From an uncultured Massilia sp. (GTDB lineage: Bacteria; Pseudomonadota; Gammaproteobacteria; Burkholderiales; Burkholderiaceae_D), in contig NZ_CAJYEB010000009.1 of NCBI RefSeq assembly GCF_913773735.1, forward strand, positions 1 to 64,000: 64,000 nucleotides of DNA. The letters are read 5' to 3'. A program made the position numbers and the translations under genes. Of this stretch, positions 27,946-37,150 are shown in pieces (position 1 is the stretch's first letter; the number at the start of each line of letters is the position of its first letter). Below the pieces are notes generated by a model. That model was given only the letters and a program-made list of their open reading frames with translations, was not told the origin of the DNA and searched no databases.

Positions 27946-28638
27946 ATGTACAAGAGCAATAAACGATTGTTGATCCTCGACGCGGACGGCACCACGATCG
28001 ACGCGTTTTCCGCCATCGAGGCGGCCTTCGCGCGCCACGGCCTCGTCATCGGCGACGAGGCGCGCTTCCAGAAGCGCCACAACCTGCTGAAATACCTGGG
28101 CGGCCTGAAGGAATTCCCGACGATCCTGCGCAAGAACCTGCGCAAGAACAGCCGCGCCAGGCTGGTCGACAGCCTCACCACCGTGTACCGCGAGGAAGCC
28201 GCGCTGTACGACGGCATCGCCGACCTGGTGCGCGAACTCATCGCCGCGCCGGACGTCGTCGTCGGCGTGGTCACCCGCAACATCACCAACGACCCGCTGG
28301 AAACGCTGCGCCAGCTGTTCCTGCGCCACGACATCGACATCAACGACCTGGACTTCCTCGTCCACGTGCCGCTGGGCGAAAAAAAGACCGCGCAGTTCCG
28401 CGCCATCCGCGAACAGTTCGGCATCAATCCGGCGCGCGCCTACGTCTGCGGCGACGAGCACAAGGATTTCGCCGCGGCCATCCACACCGGCATGCACCCG
28501 TTCATGGTGTCCTACGGTTTCGAGGACCACGATCGCCTGACGGCCAAGTTCGCCATCCCGGACGAACTGATCGCGCGGACCTCGGACGAACTGTGCCGGC
28601 GGGTGCGCCACGCGCTCGATCTGGCGTCGTCCCGCTGA
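27946..28638 (+). CDS. HAD-superfamily hydrolase
   Basis: 230 residues with HAD motifs LILDADGTTIDAF (nucleophile Asp), VGVVTRN (second motif), a Lys in LGEKKTAQF and VCGDEHKDFAAA. Length and the helical cap after motif I place it among phosphoglycolate-phosphatase-like members, but the substrate is unknown. The ATG at 27946 starts MYKSNKRLLIL; an in-frame ATG is 36 bases further upstream at 27910. Confidence 0.8.
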   Translation: MYKSNKRLLILDADGTTIDAFSAIEAAFARHGLVIGDEARFQKRHNLLKYLGGLKEFPTILRKNLRKNSRARLVDSLTTVYREEAALYDGIADLVRELIAAPDVVVGVVTRNITNDPLETLRQLFLRHDIDINDLDFLVHVPLGEKKTAQFRAIREQFGINPARAYVCGDEHKDFAAAIHTGMHPFMVSYGFEDHDRLTAKFAIPDELIARTSDELCRRVRHALDLASSR

Positions 28639-28647
28639 CGTCAAAAC

Positions 28648-28732
28648 CGTCGTCCCGGCGCAGGCCGGGACCGGATGTGCCCGCAGCCCGGCTGCTCGCG
28701 AAAATTGGGTCCCGGCCTGCGCCGGGACGACG
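28648..28732. repeat. REPIN-like inverted repeat
   Basis: The arm CGTCGTCCCGGCGCAGGCCG... at 28648-28672 is the exact inverted match of the arm at 28708-28732, around a 35-base spacer. Each arm is itself palindromic. It belongs to the same sequence class as the element at 9511-9589. It sits between convergent genes, the normal place for REP doublets. Confidence 0.8.
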
Positions 28733-28739
28733 TGCCGCG

Positions 28740-29219
28740 TCAAGCACCGTAGCCGTACCAGAACAGCACCACGCTGATCGCGCCGAAGAGCCAGTAGTCG
28801 ATCGGCGCCCCGCACGCCCAGCGCTTGTGCCACGTGACGTGCTCCTTCTTGAAGCGGCGCCAGCCGAAGGCCGGATTGATCACGAACCACAGGTAGTCCT
28901 CGACGATCCAGAACAGCATGATCGACGCGGCCACGCGCGCCTCCAGCTGCCACGACCACTGGCCCATGAAGCACAGCGGGAAGTGGAAGAACACGCCGAT
29001 GAAGGAAAACATCCACAGGTGGTAGCCGGTCATCGCGCGCCCGCCCCAGAAGAGGTCCAGCAGCGGGTGTTCCTCGATGCGCCAGGTGGGCAGGTTGGCG
29101 GCCCAGCCGGCGTCGCCCTCGATCTCGACTTCCACGCGCGCGAACAGGTAGGCGGCGGCCAGCACGCAGGCCAGGGTCGCGGCGAGCTGGCCCGGGTGCG
29201 GCAGTTCAAATGACGGCAT
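28740..29219 (-). CDS. Integral membrane protein, unknown
   Basis: 159 residues with four hydrophobic segments (LAATLACVLAAAYLF, MTGYHLWMFSFIGVFFHFPL, AASIMLFWIVEDYLWFVI, IDYWLFGAISVVLFWYGYG) and conserved-looking His, Glu and Trp in IVEDYLWFVINPAFGWRRFKKEHVTWHKRW. It overlaps the glycosyltransferase gene upstream by 14 bases, so the two are co-translated. Possibly a lipid- or glycan-modifying membrane partner, but no family is recognised. Confidence 0.75.
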   Translation of the reverse strand: MPSFELPHPGQLAATLACVLAAAYLFARVEVEIEGDAGWAANLPTWRIEEHPLLDLFWGGRAMTGYHLWMFSFIGVFFHFPLCFMGQWSWQLEARVAASIMLFWIVEDYLWFVINPAFGWRRFKKEHVTWHKRWACGAPIDYWLFGAISVVLFWYGYGA

Positions 29220-30354
29220 CTTGGTTTTCGGTGTGCTTGAGGATGGTTTCCAGTACCTGCGTGGCGGCGTGCGGGCGGCCCAGGGCCAGTGCGCGCTCGC
29301 GCATCTCGGCCAGCTTCGCCGGATGCGCCAGCAGGTAGCGGACGCGGTAGTCGAGGGCCTGCGGGTCGCCGGCCTCCAGGGCCGCGCCGTGTTCGAGCAG
29401 GAAGGTGGCGTTGCGTTCTTCCTGCCCGGGGATCGGCGCGTTGACGATCATCGGCAGGCCCAGCGCCAGGCATTCGGCCGTGGTGGCGCCGCCCGGCTTG
29501 GTGACGACCAGGTCGGCGCACGCCATCAGGCGCTCGACCCGGTCGGTGAAGCCCAGCGGCGCCAGCCGGCCCGGATGCTGCGCGGCCAGGTCGCGCAGCG
29601 CCGCCAGTTCGGTCGCGTTGCGCCCTGCCAGCACGATGAGCTGGAAGTTGCCGGGGATGGCGAGCAGGCGCCGCGCCATCGCGCCCAGGCCGCCCAGGCC
29701 GGCGCCGCCGCCCATCAGCAGCAACGTGGTGATGGCGGGATCGAGGCCGAGTTCGCGCGCGCATTCGGCGCGCTCCGGCGGACGGGAAAACGCCGGCATG
29801 ATCGGGATGCCGGTCACGTGGATCGCCGCGGCCGGCACGCCCAGCGCGCGCAGGCGGAACGCCACCTCGTCGCTGGCGACGAAATAGCCGGCGACGTGCG
29901 GATGGACCCACATGCGGTGCAGGTCGAAGTCGGTCACCTGCACCCACACCGGGCAAGCGAGCGCGCCGGCGGCCAGCTGCTGCGACAGGATCTCGGCCGG
30001 CTGGAAATGCGTGCAGACCACGGCGTCGGGCGCGAGCGCGGCGATGCGCCGCACCAGCGCGCGGCTGTCGCGCCGCTCGATCCGGCGGCGCAGGCGGTTC
30101 CAGCGCCCGTCCGGCGCGGCGGCGTCGGTCAGGCGGTACACGTGGCGCCACAGGCCCGGCGCGCGCCTCACCAGCCACAGGTAGAGGTCCGTGTACACCT
30201 TGCGCAGGCGCGGCGCCGCGTAGTCCATCGCATCGAGGTGGATGGCGTCGGCATCGAAAGGGGCCCCCGCCGCGCGGCAGCGGATCGCCTCGGCGGCGCG
30301 GACATGCCCGGCGCCGGCCGGAACGCTGAGCACGACGATGCGCTTGCCGGCCAT
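29206..30354 (-). CDS. MGDG-synthase-like glycosyltransferase
   Basis: 382 residues from MAGKRIVVLSVPAGAGHVRAAEA. The N-terminus with GAGHxxAA is typical of monogalactosyldiacylglycerol synthase-type GT28 enzymes. The C-terminal sugar-nucleotide domain has LLLMGGGAGLGGLG and FTDRVERLMACADLVVTKPGGATTAECLALGLPMI. PIPGQEERNATFL is a further family landmark. It probably makes a glycolipid at the inner membrane. An in-frame ATG at 30441 would add 29 residues of low similarity. Confidence 0.83.
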   Translation of the reverse strand: MAGKRIVVLSVPAGAGHVRAAEAIRCRAAGAPFDADAIHLDAMDYAAPRLRKVYTDLYLWLVRRAPGLWRHVYRLTDAAAPDGRWNRLRRRIERRDSRALVRRIAALAPDAVVCTHFQPAEILSQQLAAGALACPVWVQVTDFDLHRMWVHPHVAGYFVASDEVAFRLRALGVPAAAIHVTGIPIMPAFSRPPERAECARELGLDPAITTLLLMGGGAGLGGLGAMARRLLAIPGNFQLIVLAGRNATELAALRDLAAQHPGRLAPLGFTDRVERLMACADLVVTKPGGATTAECLALGLPMIVNAPIPGQEERNATFLLEHGAALEAGDPQALDYRVRYLLAHPAKLAEMRERALALGRPHAATQVLETILKHTENQDAVI

Positions 30355-30509
30355 GCCGAACCGGAAATCGTCGCCGCTCAAGGCTGCCGCCCCGCGCCGT
30401 GCTTCGCTACGCCGTGCATTTCCATCGCCGCTCCCGTCCATGCTGGAGCGTCCGACTGTAATGCGCGAATGTGACCCGCCGATGACGGCGGTGGCGGTGG
30501 CGGGAACGG

Positions 30510-33500
30510 CTACGACGGCGCGAACAGCGCGCGCAGGTCGTCCGGCCGGATGGCCTCGGCCAGGCCGCCTTCCGGCGCCAGCAGGGCGTCGGCCAGCGCG
30601 GCCTTGCGGCGCTGCATGTCCTGGATCATCTCTTCCAGCGTGCCTCTCGCGATCAGCTTGTACACGAACACCGGCTGGCCCTGGCCGATGCGCCAGGCGC
30701 GGTCGGTGGCCTGGTTCTCGGCCGCCGGGTTCCACCACGGGTCGTAGTGGATCACGGTGTCGGCCGCCGTCAGGTTCAGGCCGACGCCGCCGGCCTTCAG
30801 GCTGACCAGGAACACCGGCACCTCACCCTGCTGGAACGCCGCCACGGTCGCGGCGCGGTCTTCGGTGTCGCCGGTCAGCAGGGCATAGGCGACGCCGCGC
30901 GCGCGCAGCGCCTGCTCGACCAGGGCCAGCATGCTGGTGAACTGCGAGAACACCAGCACCTTGCGGCCTTCGCTGAGCAGGGTGTCGAGCAGTTCGAGCA
31001 GGGCGTCCAGCTTGGCCGAGCCGGCCGTGCTGGCGGGCTGGAACAGGCGCGGGTCGCAGCACACCTGGCGCAGCTTGAGCAGCGCGTCGAGGATCACGAT
31101 CTGGCTGCGCGCCACGCCCCTGCGGTCGATCTCGTCGCGCACGCGCTCGTCCATCGCCACCCGCACCGATTCGTACAGGTCGCGCTGGGCCGAGCCGAAG
31201 TCGACGTGCAGCACGATTTCCGTCTTGGGCGGCAGCTCGGTGGCCACCTTGTCCTTGGTCCGGCGCAGGAGGAAGGGCTTCAGGCGCCGCGCCAGCAGGT
31301 CCTTGCGCAGCACGTCGCCGTCCTGCTCGATGGGCTTGCGGTAGCGCGCGCGGAAGGTCTTGTCGTCGCCCAGCAGGCCCGGCATCAGGAAGTTGAATTG
31401 CGACCACAGCTCGCCCAGGTGGTTCTGCACCGGCGTGCCGGTCAGGCACAGGCGGTGGCGCGCGTCGAGCAGGCAGGCCGTCTGCGCCGCCTTGGAGCGG
31501 TGGTTCTTGATGTACTGCGCCTCGTCCAGGATCAGCAGGTGGTAGCGGTGGCGGCGCAGCGCGTCCTCGTCGCGGCCCAGCAGCGGATACGTCGTGAGCA
31601 CGAGGTCGGCATCGGCGACCTGGTCGAACGCGTCCTTCCTGTCCTTGCCGTGCAGGAGCAGCACGCGCAGGCCGGGGGCGAAGCGCGCCGCCTCGGCCTG
31701 CCAGTTGCCCATCAGGCTGGTCGGCGCGACCACCAGCGCGGGCGCGTCGAGGCGGCCCGCCTCCTTTTCGGCCAGGACGTGGGCCAGCGTCTGGATGGTC
31801 TTGCCCAGGCCCATGTCGTCGGCCAGGATGCCCCCGAAGCCGTATTCGCGCAGGAACTGCATCCACGCCAGGCCGGTCAGCTGGTAGGGACGCAGCTGCG
31901 CCCGCAGGCCGGCCGGCGCCGCGACCTCGCGCATGCCGCCGAATGCGTGCAGCTTGCGGCCCAGGTCGCGCAGGCGCTCGCCGCCCATCCAGCGCAGCTG
32001 GGCCGCCTGTTCCAGCTCGGCCAGGCGCGCGGCGTCGAGCCAGGGCAGGCGCAGGGCGGCGCCCAGGCGTTCGGTGAAATACAGCTCGCCCAGCGTGGCG
32101 AGGATCGGCTTGATGCGCTGCGCCGGCAGCACGACGCGCACGCCGGCGGGCAGTTCCACGATGAGGTCGTGGTCGTCCTCCCAGCCCGCCAGCGCGGCGG
32201 CGTCGTAGTCGTGCGGCGCGGAGCGGATCATCTGCACCAGCAGCGGCAGCAGCGCATGACGCTCGCCGTCGACCAGGATGCCCAGTTCCAGGGCGAACCA
32301 GCCGTCGCCGCCCTCGCCTTCCTCGGCCAGCTCGGCGTACCAGTCCTGCGGCGCCAGGATTTCGTAGCGATAGCCGGGGCCGGTATCCACCTGCCAGCCG
32401 GCGGCGACGAGGCGCGGCACCTCCGTGCGCGCAAAGGCCAGCCACCGTTCCGGCGTCGGCAGTTGCAGCAGCCAGGGCATGTCGTCGAGTGGCGAGCCGG
32501 GCGCCGGCAGGGTGAACCCCAGCCCGGCCAGCGTCTCGAAGGCCGCGCGTTCGGCGGCCGGCTGGCGCTCGACCAGTTCGACGTCCTCGCCGGCGCGGCG
32601 CCGCAGCACGGGCGCGTCGACGGCGTCGACGACCAGGCCGTCGTAGGAGAAATTCACCTGCGCATAGTCGTGCCAGCGCCCGCCGCCGCGCAGCTTTTCC
32701 AGTTTGCCGTCCAACAGCAGGCAGGGCACCGGCACGATGTCCGCGCGGCGGCGCGTCTGCAACGCCTGCGGCAGCGGCAGGATGCGGTCCAGGCCGTTTT
32801 CGGCCAGGCGCGCCGCCACCGCCGCGCGCTCGTGCGGCGCCACGTCGGGCGCCTGCAGCGTCATCGCCAGCAAGGCCTCGGGAGGAATGGCCGCCAGGTG
32901 CGCCGGCAGGGACAGCGCCCCCAGCACCATCGCGTCCTCGCCGCCGTCCAGGTAGCACATCGGCTCGGTCGACAGCAGGTAGTCGATCGCTTCGTTGTCC
33001 GCGAAGCACCAGGACAGGCCGATGACGTCGGGATCGTCGGCGGACGGGCGCCAGGCGGGGTGCGCCTCGTACTGCGGTCCCGGCACCACCTCGTGCAGGC
33101 GGGCGTGCTGGAAACGCGCCGTGTCGGCGACGAAATACAGCCGGCCCTGCGCGCACAAGTCCGTCAAGAGGCGGAATCCGAGCGGCCCGGCCGGCCGCAT
33201 GTCCCTGAACCTGCCGGCGCGCAGGGCGGCCGTCATGCGCACCAGCGGCTGGTCTTCGCGCGGCACCCACGGCGCCTGCAGCAGTTGCCCGACGTCGTCC
33301 TGGAGCGAGACGCCCACGAGGTCGCCCCGCTTGTCCAGGCGCGCCTTGCACATGTGCAGTTCCAGCTGGTCGCCGGATTCGTCCGGCACGAGCACGAAGG
33401 CGAGCCGGAACGCGGGCGCGTCCGGCGCGCCCGGCGCGGCCGCGGCGCCGCGCAGGACCTCGTTCAGCAGTGCCACCTGGCGCAGCCACAGCTCGGTGGC

Positions 33501-33836
33501 GGCGGACAGGCCGTTCGCGGCGCCGGCCTGCGGCCGGGGCGGGGGCGGCACCGGGGCATCCTGCAAGGCGATGGCGGTCAGCAGGACCGCGACCACGTGC
33601 TTGCAGTTGGCCGCCACGGGACAGCTGCAACGGCCCTCGATGCGCACACCGCCGCGGCCGTCTCGGCGCCGGATCGATTGCTGGTAGACGGCGCCGCCGC
33701 TGCCGCCGACTTCGGCGAGCAGCTTGTCGCCCTGCACGCGCAGGCCGAGCACCTTGCCCTTGCGGGCATAGTCCTGGCCGCGGGCGAATGTGCCGGCATC
33801 GAACTGGCTGCGGATGGCGTCGAGCGTGATGTACAT
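30510..33836 (-). CDS. SNF2-family DNA helicase/translocase with SWIM zinc finger
   Basis: 1108 residues. A SWIM-type zinc finger at the N-terminus has C70, C72, C78 and H80 (GRCSCPVAANCKHV). A long middle domain runs to about residue 640. The SNF2 ATPase has Walker A DDMGLGKTIQTLAH near 672, LILDEAQYIKNHRSK near 770 and LTGTPVQNHLGELWS. The helicase C lobe has LVFSQFTSML, KAGGVGLNLTAADTVIHYDPWWNPAAENQATDRAWRIGQ. It would use ATP to move along DNA and displace proteins, as RapA does. It stands alone; no restriction or defence genes adjoin it. Confidence 0.93.
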   Translation of the reverse strand: MYITLDAIRSQFDAGTFARGQDYARKGKVLGLRVQGDKLLAEVGGSGGAVYQQSIRRRDGRGGVRIEGRCSCPVAANCKHVVAVLLTAIALQDAPVPPPPRPQAGAANGLSAATELWLRQVALLNEVLRGAAAAPGAPDAPAFRLAFVLVPDESGDQLELHMCKARLDKRGDLVGVSLQDDVGQLLQAPWVPREDQPLVRMTAALRAGRFRDMRPAGPLGFRLLTDLCAQGRLYFVADTARFQHARLHEVVPGPQYEAHPAWRPSADDPDVIGLSWCFADNEAIDYLLSTEPMCYLDGGEDAMVLGALSLPAHLAAIPPEALLAMTLQAPDVAPHERAAVAARLAENGLDRILPLPQALQTRRRADIVPVPCLLLDGKLEKLRGGGRWHDYAQVNFSYDGLVVDAVDAPVLRRRAGEDVELVERQPAAERAAFETLAGLGFTLPAPGSPLDDMPWLLQLPTPERWLAFARTEVPRLVAAGWQVDTGPGYRYEILAPQDWYAELAEEGEGGDGWFALELGILVDGERHALLPLLVQMIRSAPHDYDAAALAGWEDDHDLIVELPAGVRVVLPAQRIKPILATLGELYFTERLGAALRLPWLDAARLAELEQAAQLRWMGGERLRDLGRKLHAFGGMREVAAPAGLRAQLRPYQLTGLAWMQFLREYGFGGILADDMGLGKTIQTLAHVLAEKEAGRLDAPALVVAPTSLMGNWQAEAARFAPGLRVLLLHGKDRKDAFDQVADADLVLTTYPLLGRDEDALRRHRYHLLILDEAQYIKNHRSKAAQTACLLDARHRLCLTGTPVQNHLGELWSQFNFLMPGLLGDDKTFRARYRKPIEQDGDVLRKDLLARRLKPFLLRRTKDKVATELPPKTEIVLHVDFGSAQRDLYESVRVAMDERVRDEIDRRGVARSQIVILDALLKLRQVCCDPRLFQPASTAGSAKLDALLELLDTLLSEGRKVLVFSQFTSMLALVEQALRARGVAYALLTGDTEDRAATVAAFQQGEVPVFLVSLKAGGVGLNLTAADTVIHYDPWWNPAAENQATDRAWRIGQGQPVFVYKLIARGTLEEMIQDMQRRKAALADALLAPEGGLAEAIRPDDLRALFAPS

Positions 33837-33899
33837 GGGCGAACTGGCTGGATTCGTGAACCGTCAGGTGCCATTATCGCCTGCGACGCGCGCCTGCGT

Positions 33900-34592
33900 T
33901 CAAGCCGGATCATGGTGGTCGTTGCGATGGCCCAGGCCGAGGCCCATGGCCATGCCGCCGCCACCGCCGCCGCCGTCTGCGCCGCCACCGCCACCGCCAC
34001 CACCGCCGCCGCCGCCCTTGGCGCCACCCTCGTTCCGGCGCCCGCCGCCATTGCCCTGCACCCGCGTCGGCCCCTGCAGCGGGATCGTCGTGCCGGCCGG
34101 GACCGGGCCCAGGTCGAGCGCGTCGCGGATGAAGTCGCGCAGCGCGATCACCAGTTCGGCCGTGTGGATCGGGCGCCCGGCCGCCATGTCGCTGGCGGCC
34201 TGCGCCGCCATCCGGCATTGTTCCTCGGTGCCGAGCAGCAGGATGTCGGCCAGCGCCGCCTCGACGGCGTCGCGGATGCGGCGCGCGCGGTCCGAGCTCT
34301 CCTGCGCCGGCCGGGCGCTCAGATCCTCGGCCGCCTGCTGGCTGTCCGCGCGCACGTCGCGCAGGTGGGTCGGATCGACCGTCAGCTGGCCGGTGAAGGA
34401 ACCGCCCAGCGTGCGGTAGGCCGCGATCAGCGTGCGCAGGCGTTCGTTGATCTGGCGGTTCATGCGCTCGCGCCGCTGCTGGATGGTCTGCATCATCAGC
34501 ACGCGAATGCCGACGCCGATCAGGGTCACCAGCGCCAGCCCCACCAGCGTGGTCATGATGCCCTGCCAGGAGCTGAAGTCCATGTAGCGCAT
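33900..34592 (-). CDS. Membrane-anchored protein with glycine-rich tail
   Basis: 230 residues. One transmembrane helix near residues 12-34 (IMTTLVGLALVTLIGVGIRVLMM), then a helical cytoplasmic region, then a Gly-rich C-terminus of about 40 residues with several runs of 7-12 glycines and a final His/Asp-rich end (GHRNDHHDPA). The TGATG overlap joins it to the branched-chain binding-protein gene. The Gly tract is coded by a repetitive GGC-rich stretch that could change length. No domain recognised. Confidence 0.72.
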   Translation of the reverse strand: MRYMDFSSWQGIMTTLVGLALVTLIGVGIRVLMMQTIQQRRERMNRQINERLRTLIAAYRTLGGSFTGQLTVDPTHLRDVRADSQQAAEDLSARPAQESSDRARRIRDAVEAALADILLLGTEEQCRMAAQAASDMAAGRPIHTAELVIALRDFIRDALDLGPVPAGTTIPLQGPTRVQGNGGGRRNEGGAKGGGGGGGGGGGGADGGGGGGGMAMGLGLGHRNDHHDPA

Positions 34593-35731
34593 CAGCGCAC
34601 GACCTTCAATTTCACCTGCTGGCCCTTGCGGTAGGTGTACAGCGTGAGGGCGGCGTCGCGCAGGTCGCCGTTGGCGTCGAAGGCGATCGTGCCCGTGACG
34701 CCCTGGTATCGGATGGCGGCCAGCGCCGGCAGGAACCTGGCCGGGTCGACCGAATTCGCCTTCTGCATCGCCGTCGCGAACACCATCACGGCGTCGTACG
34801 CGTACGGCGCATAGGTCTGCAGCGGGATGCCGAAGCGCTGGCGGTAGCGCCGGACGAAGGCGTCCATGCCGGCCTCCTCGGCGCCGGTCACGCCGCCGGC
34901 CACCACGCAGGTGACCTTGTCGTCGCCGAGCGCGTCGCCGGCCAGCTGCGGCAGCTTTTCCGAGCACACGCCGTCGCCGGAGACGAATTTCGCCTGGATG
35001 CCGAGCGCCTTCATCTGCTTGAGCATCGGGCCCGCCACGGCATCCATGCCGCCGTAGAAGATCACGTCGGGCCTGGTGGCGCGGATCTGCGTGAGGATGG
35101 CGTTGAAGTCGGTCGCCTTGTCGTTGGTGAACTGGCGGCTGACGAGCTGCGCGCCGCCGACGGCCTTGACGCTCCTGGCGAATTCGTCGGCCAGGCCCTG
35201 GCCGAAGGCGGTGCGGTCGTCGATCACCGCGATCTTCTTCGCCTTCAGCTCACGGATCGCGTAGTTCGCCAGCGTGCGCCCGACCATGTTGTCGTTGGCG
35301 ACGACGCGAAACGCCGTCTCGTAGCCCTGGTGGGTGTACAGCGGCGTGGTGGCGGCCGGCGAGATCTGCGGGATGCCGGCGCTGTGGTAGATCTTCGAGG
35401 CCGGCACCGTCGGTCCGGAGTTCAGGTGGCCGACCACGGCCGCGACCCTGGCGTCGACCAGCTTCTGGGCCACCGCGGTGCCCTGCTTCGGGTCGCTGGC
35501 ATCGTCCTCGGCCTGCAGCACCCACTTGACCGTCTTGCCGCCGATGGCGATGTGCTTCGCGTTCAGGTCGTCGATCGCCATCCGCGCGCCGTTCTCGATG
35601 TCCTTGCCCTGGTGCGCGCCGGGGCCGGACAGCGGCGAGGCGCTGCCGATGGTCACGACGGACTGGGCGCGCGCGGCCGGCGCGAACCCCAGGGCGAGCA
35701 GGCAAGACAACGTGGCAGGCAAGAGGCGCAT
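34592..35731 (-). CDS. Branched-chain amino-acid ABC transporter substrate-binding protein
   Basis: 379 residues, periplasmic type I binding protein (LivJ/LivK group). Signal peptide MRLLPATLSCLLALGFAPAARA, then VVTIGSASPLSGPGAHQGKDIENGARMAIDDLNA, the classical start of the fold. IAVIDDRTAFGQGLADEF is the hinge region. An AAGGAA site precedes the start. No permease or ATPase genes are adjacent; the only linked gene is the glycine-rich membrane protein, an unusual partner. Confidence 0.93.
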   Translation of the reverse strand: MRLLPATLSCLLALGFAPAARAQSVVTIGSASPLSGPGAHQGKDIENGARMAIDDLNAKHIAIGGKTVKWVLQAEDDASDPKQGTAVAQKLVDARVAAVVGHLNSGPTVPASKIYHSAGIPQISPAATTPLYTHQGYETAFRVVANDNMVGRTLANYAIRELKAKKIAVIDDRTAFGQGLADEFARSVKAVGGAQLVSRQFTNDKATDFNAILTQIRATRPDVIFYGGMDAVAGPMLKQMKALGIQAKFVSGDGVCSEKLPQLAGDALGDDKVTCVVAGGVTGAEEAGMDAFVRRYRQRFGIPLQTYAPYAYDAVMVFATAMQKANSVDPARFLPALAAIRYQGVTGTIAFDANGDLRDAALTLYTYRKGQQVKLKVVR

Positions 35732-35883
35732 GGCATTCCTTTTCGATCCGATGGGCGGATTGTACCGCCGGGCCGCGTCGTGCCGGCGGACGCATGCGCC
35801 TGCCCGACAGCGTATGCCAGCGTACCGACGCGGCGCGCGGACCGTGCCATCGTGGCCCGACGACGACTTCCGAAGACCGAACG

Positions 35884-37146
35884 ATGCGAGACCAACTGCG
35901 CTACCTGTTCAGCCGCCTGCGCGAACGCCTGTGGATCAAGCCGCTGCTGGCCTGCCTGCTGTCGGTGGCGGGCGTGCTGCTGGCGCGCCTGGCGGACGGG
36001 ATGATCGTCGATGGCGACGTTCCGGAAGTCACGCAGGAATCCGTCATCGCCCTGCTGAAGATCATCGCCGCCAGCATGCTGGCGATCGCCACCTTCGCGG
36101 TGGCCTCGATGGTATCGGCCTACGCATCGACCGGCCAGGTGGCGACGGCGCGCGCCTTTCCGCTGATCGTCGCCGACGACGTCTCCCAGAACGCGCTGTC
36201 CACCTACATGGGCGCGTTCATCTTCAGCATCGTCGCGCTGAGCGCGGCGATGAACGGCTACTACGGCCGTGCCGGCAGATTCACGCTGTTCGTGCTGATG
36301 ATGGTGGTGCTGGTCGTCGTGGTGCTGACCTTCGTGCGCTGGGTGGACCGGATTGCGCGCCTGGGACGGATCGGGGCGATCGTCGCCAAGGTCGAGCGCG
36401 CTGCCGGCGCCGCGCTGGTGCGGCGCCGGCGCGCACCGCACATGGGCGGCGTTGCGCCCGACGGGATGCCGGATGGGGTGCCGTTCCACGCGGCGCAGGT
36501 CGGCTACGTGCAACGCATCGACGTTGCCGCGCTGCAGCGTGAAGCGGCCAAGCGCGGCGCGCGCATCGCCGTGGCCGCCCTGCCCGGCACGTTCGTGCAC
36601 GCCGGCCGGCCACTCGGCAGGATCGTGTTCGCTCCCGGCCGCGACGACACGGAAGGCGCCACGGCGGCCTGTGCCAAGGCGTTCGTGGTCGGCACGCAAC
36701 GCCAGTTCGACGACGACCCGCGCTTCGGGATGCTGGTGCTGGCCGAAATCGCCTGTCGCGCGCTGTCGGCCGGCATCAACGACGCCGGCACGGCCATCGG
36801 TGTACTCGGCTCGCTGCAGCGCCTGCTGTTCGAGGCCGAAAGGCAGGAGCCGGACGACAGCGACGCGCGCTGCGACCGCGTGGCCGTACCCGCGGTGTCG
36901 ATGGACACGCTGTTCGACGACGCCTTCACCGCCATCGCGCGCGATGGCGCCGGCACCGTCGAGGTGGGGCTGCGCCTGCAGCGCGTGCTGGGAGAGCTGG
37001 GGCACAATTGCCCCTCGATGCGTGCCGCCGCGCGCCGCCATGCGGCGCTGGCGCTGGCGCGCGCGCAAGCCGCCCTGGATTTCGCGCCCGACCTCGCGCA
37101 GGTGCGGACGCGCCACGCCGGCTACTGGCCGGTCGACGGCCCGTGA
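35884..37146 (+). CDS. DUF2254-like membrane protein
   Basis: 420 residues. Four N-terminal hydrophobic segments (LLACLLSVAGVLLARLA; LLKIIAASMLAIATFAVASMV; YMGAFIFSIVALSAAM; LFVLMMVVLVVVVLTFVRWVDRIA) are followed by a soluble domain with DDDPRFGMLVLAEIACRALSAGINDAGTAIGVLGSL, the pattern I associate with DUF2254. Function unknown. It is divergent from the binding-protein gene, 152 bases apart. Confidence 0.82.
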   Translation: MRDQLRYLFSRLRERLWIKPLLACLLSVAGVLLARLADGMIVDGDVPEVTQESVIALLKIIAASMLAIATFAVASMVSAYASTGQVATARAFPLIVADDVSQNALSTYMGAFIFSIVALSAAMNGYYGRAGRFTLFVLMMVVLVVVVLTFVRWVDRIARLGRIGAIVAKVERAAGAALVRRRRAPHMGGVAPDGMPDGVPFHAAQVGYVQRIDVAALQREAAKRGARIAVAALPGTFVHAGRPLGRIVFAPGRDDTEGATAACAKAFVVGTQRQFDDDPRFGMLVLAEIACRALSAGINDAGTAIGVLGSLQRLLFEAERQEPDDSDARCDRVAVPAVSMDTLFDDAFTAIARDGAGTVEVGLRLQRVLGELGHNCPSMRAAARRHAALALARAQAALDFAPDLAQVRTRHAGYWPVDGP

Positions 37147-37150
37147 ATCC

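Noticed and set aside
30510-33836. SNF2 gene as part of a phage-defence cassette
   Set aside because: SNF2-SWIM proteins can join defence systems, but no nuclease, methylase or other partner adjoins this gene.
33950-34025. Collagen-like or structural gene in the glycine-rich stretch
   Set aside because: Glycine runs are continuous, not Gly-X-Y, and form only the tail of a membrane-anchored protein.
30747-34634. Very long open frame (about 1295 codons) on the plus strand opposite the SNF2 gene
   Set aside because: It is antisense to a gene with full SNF2 motifs; high GC content removes stop codons from opposite frames. Its product is Gln/Arg/Ala-rich without domain motifs.
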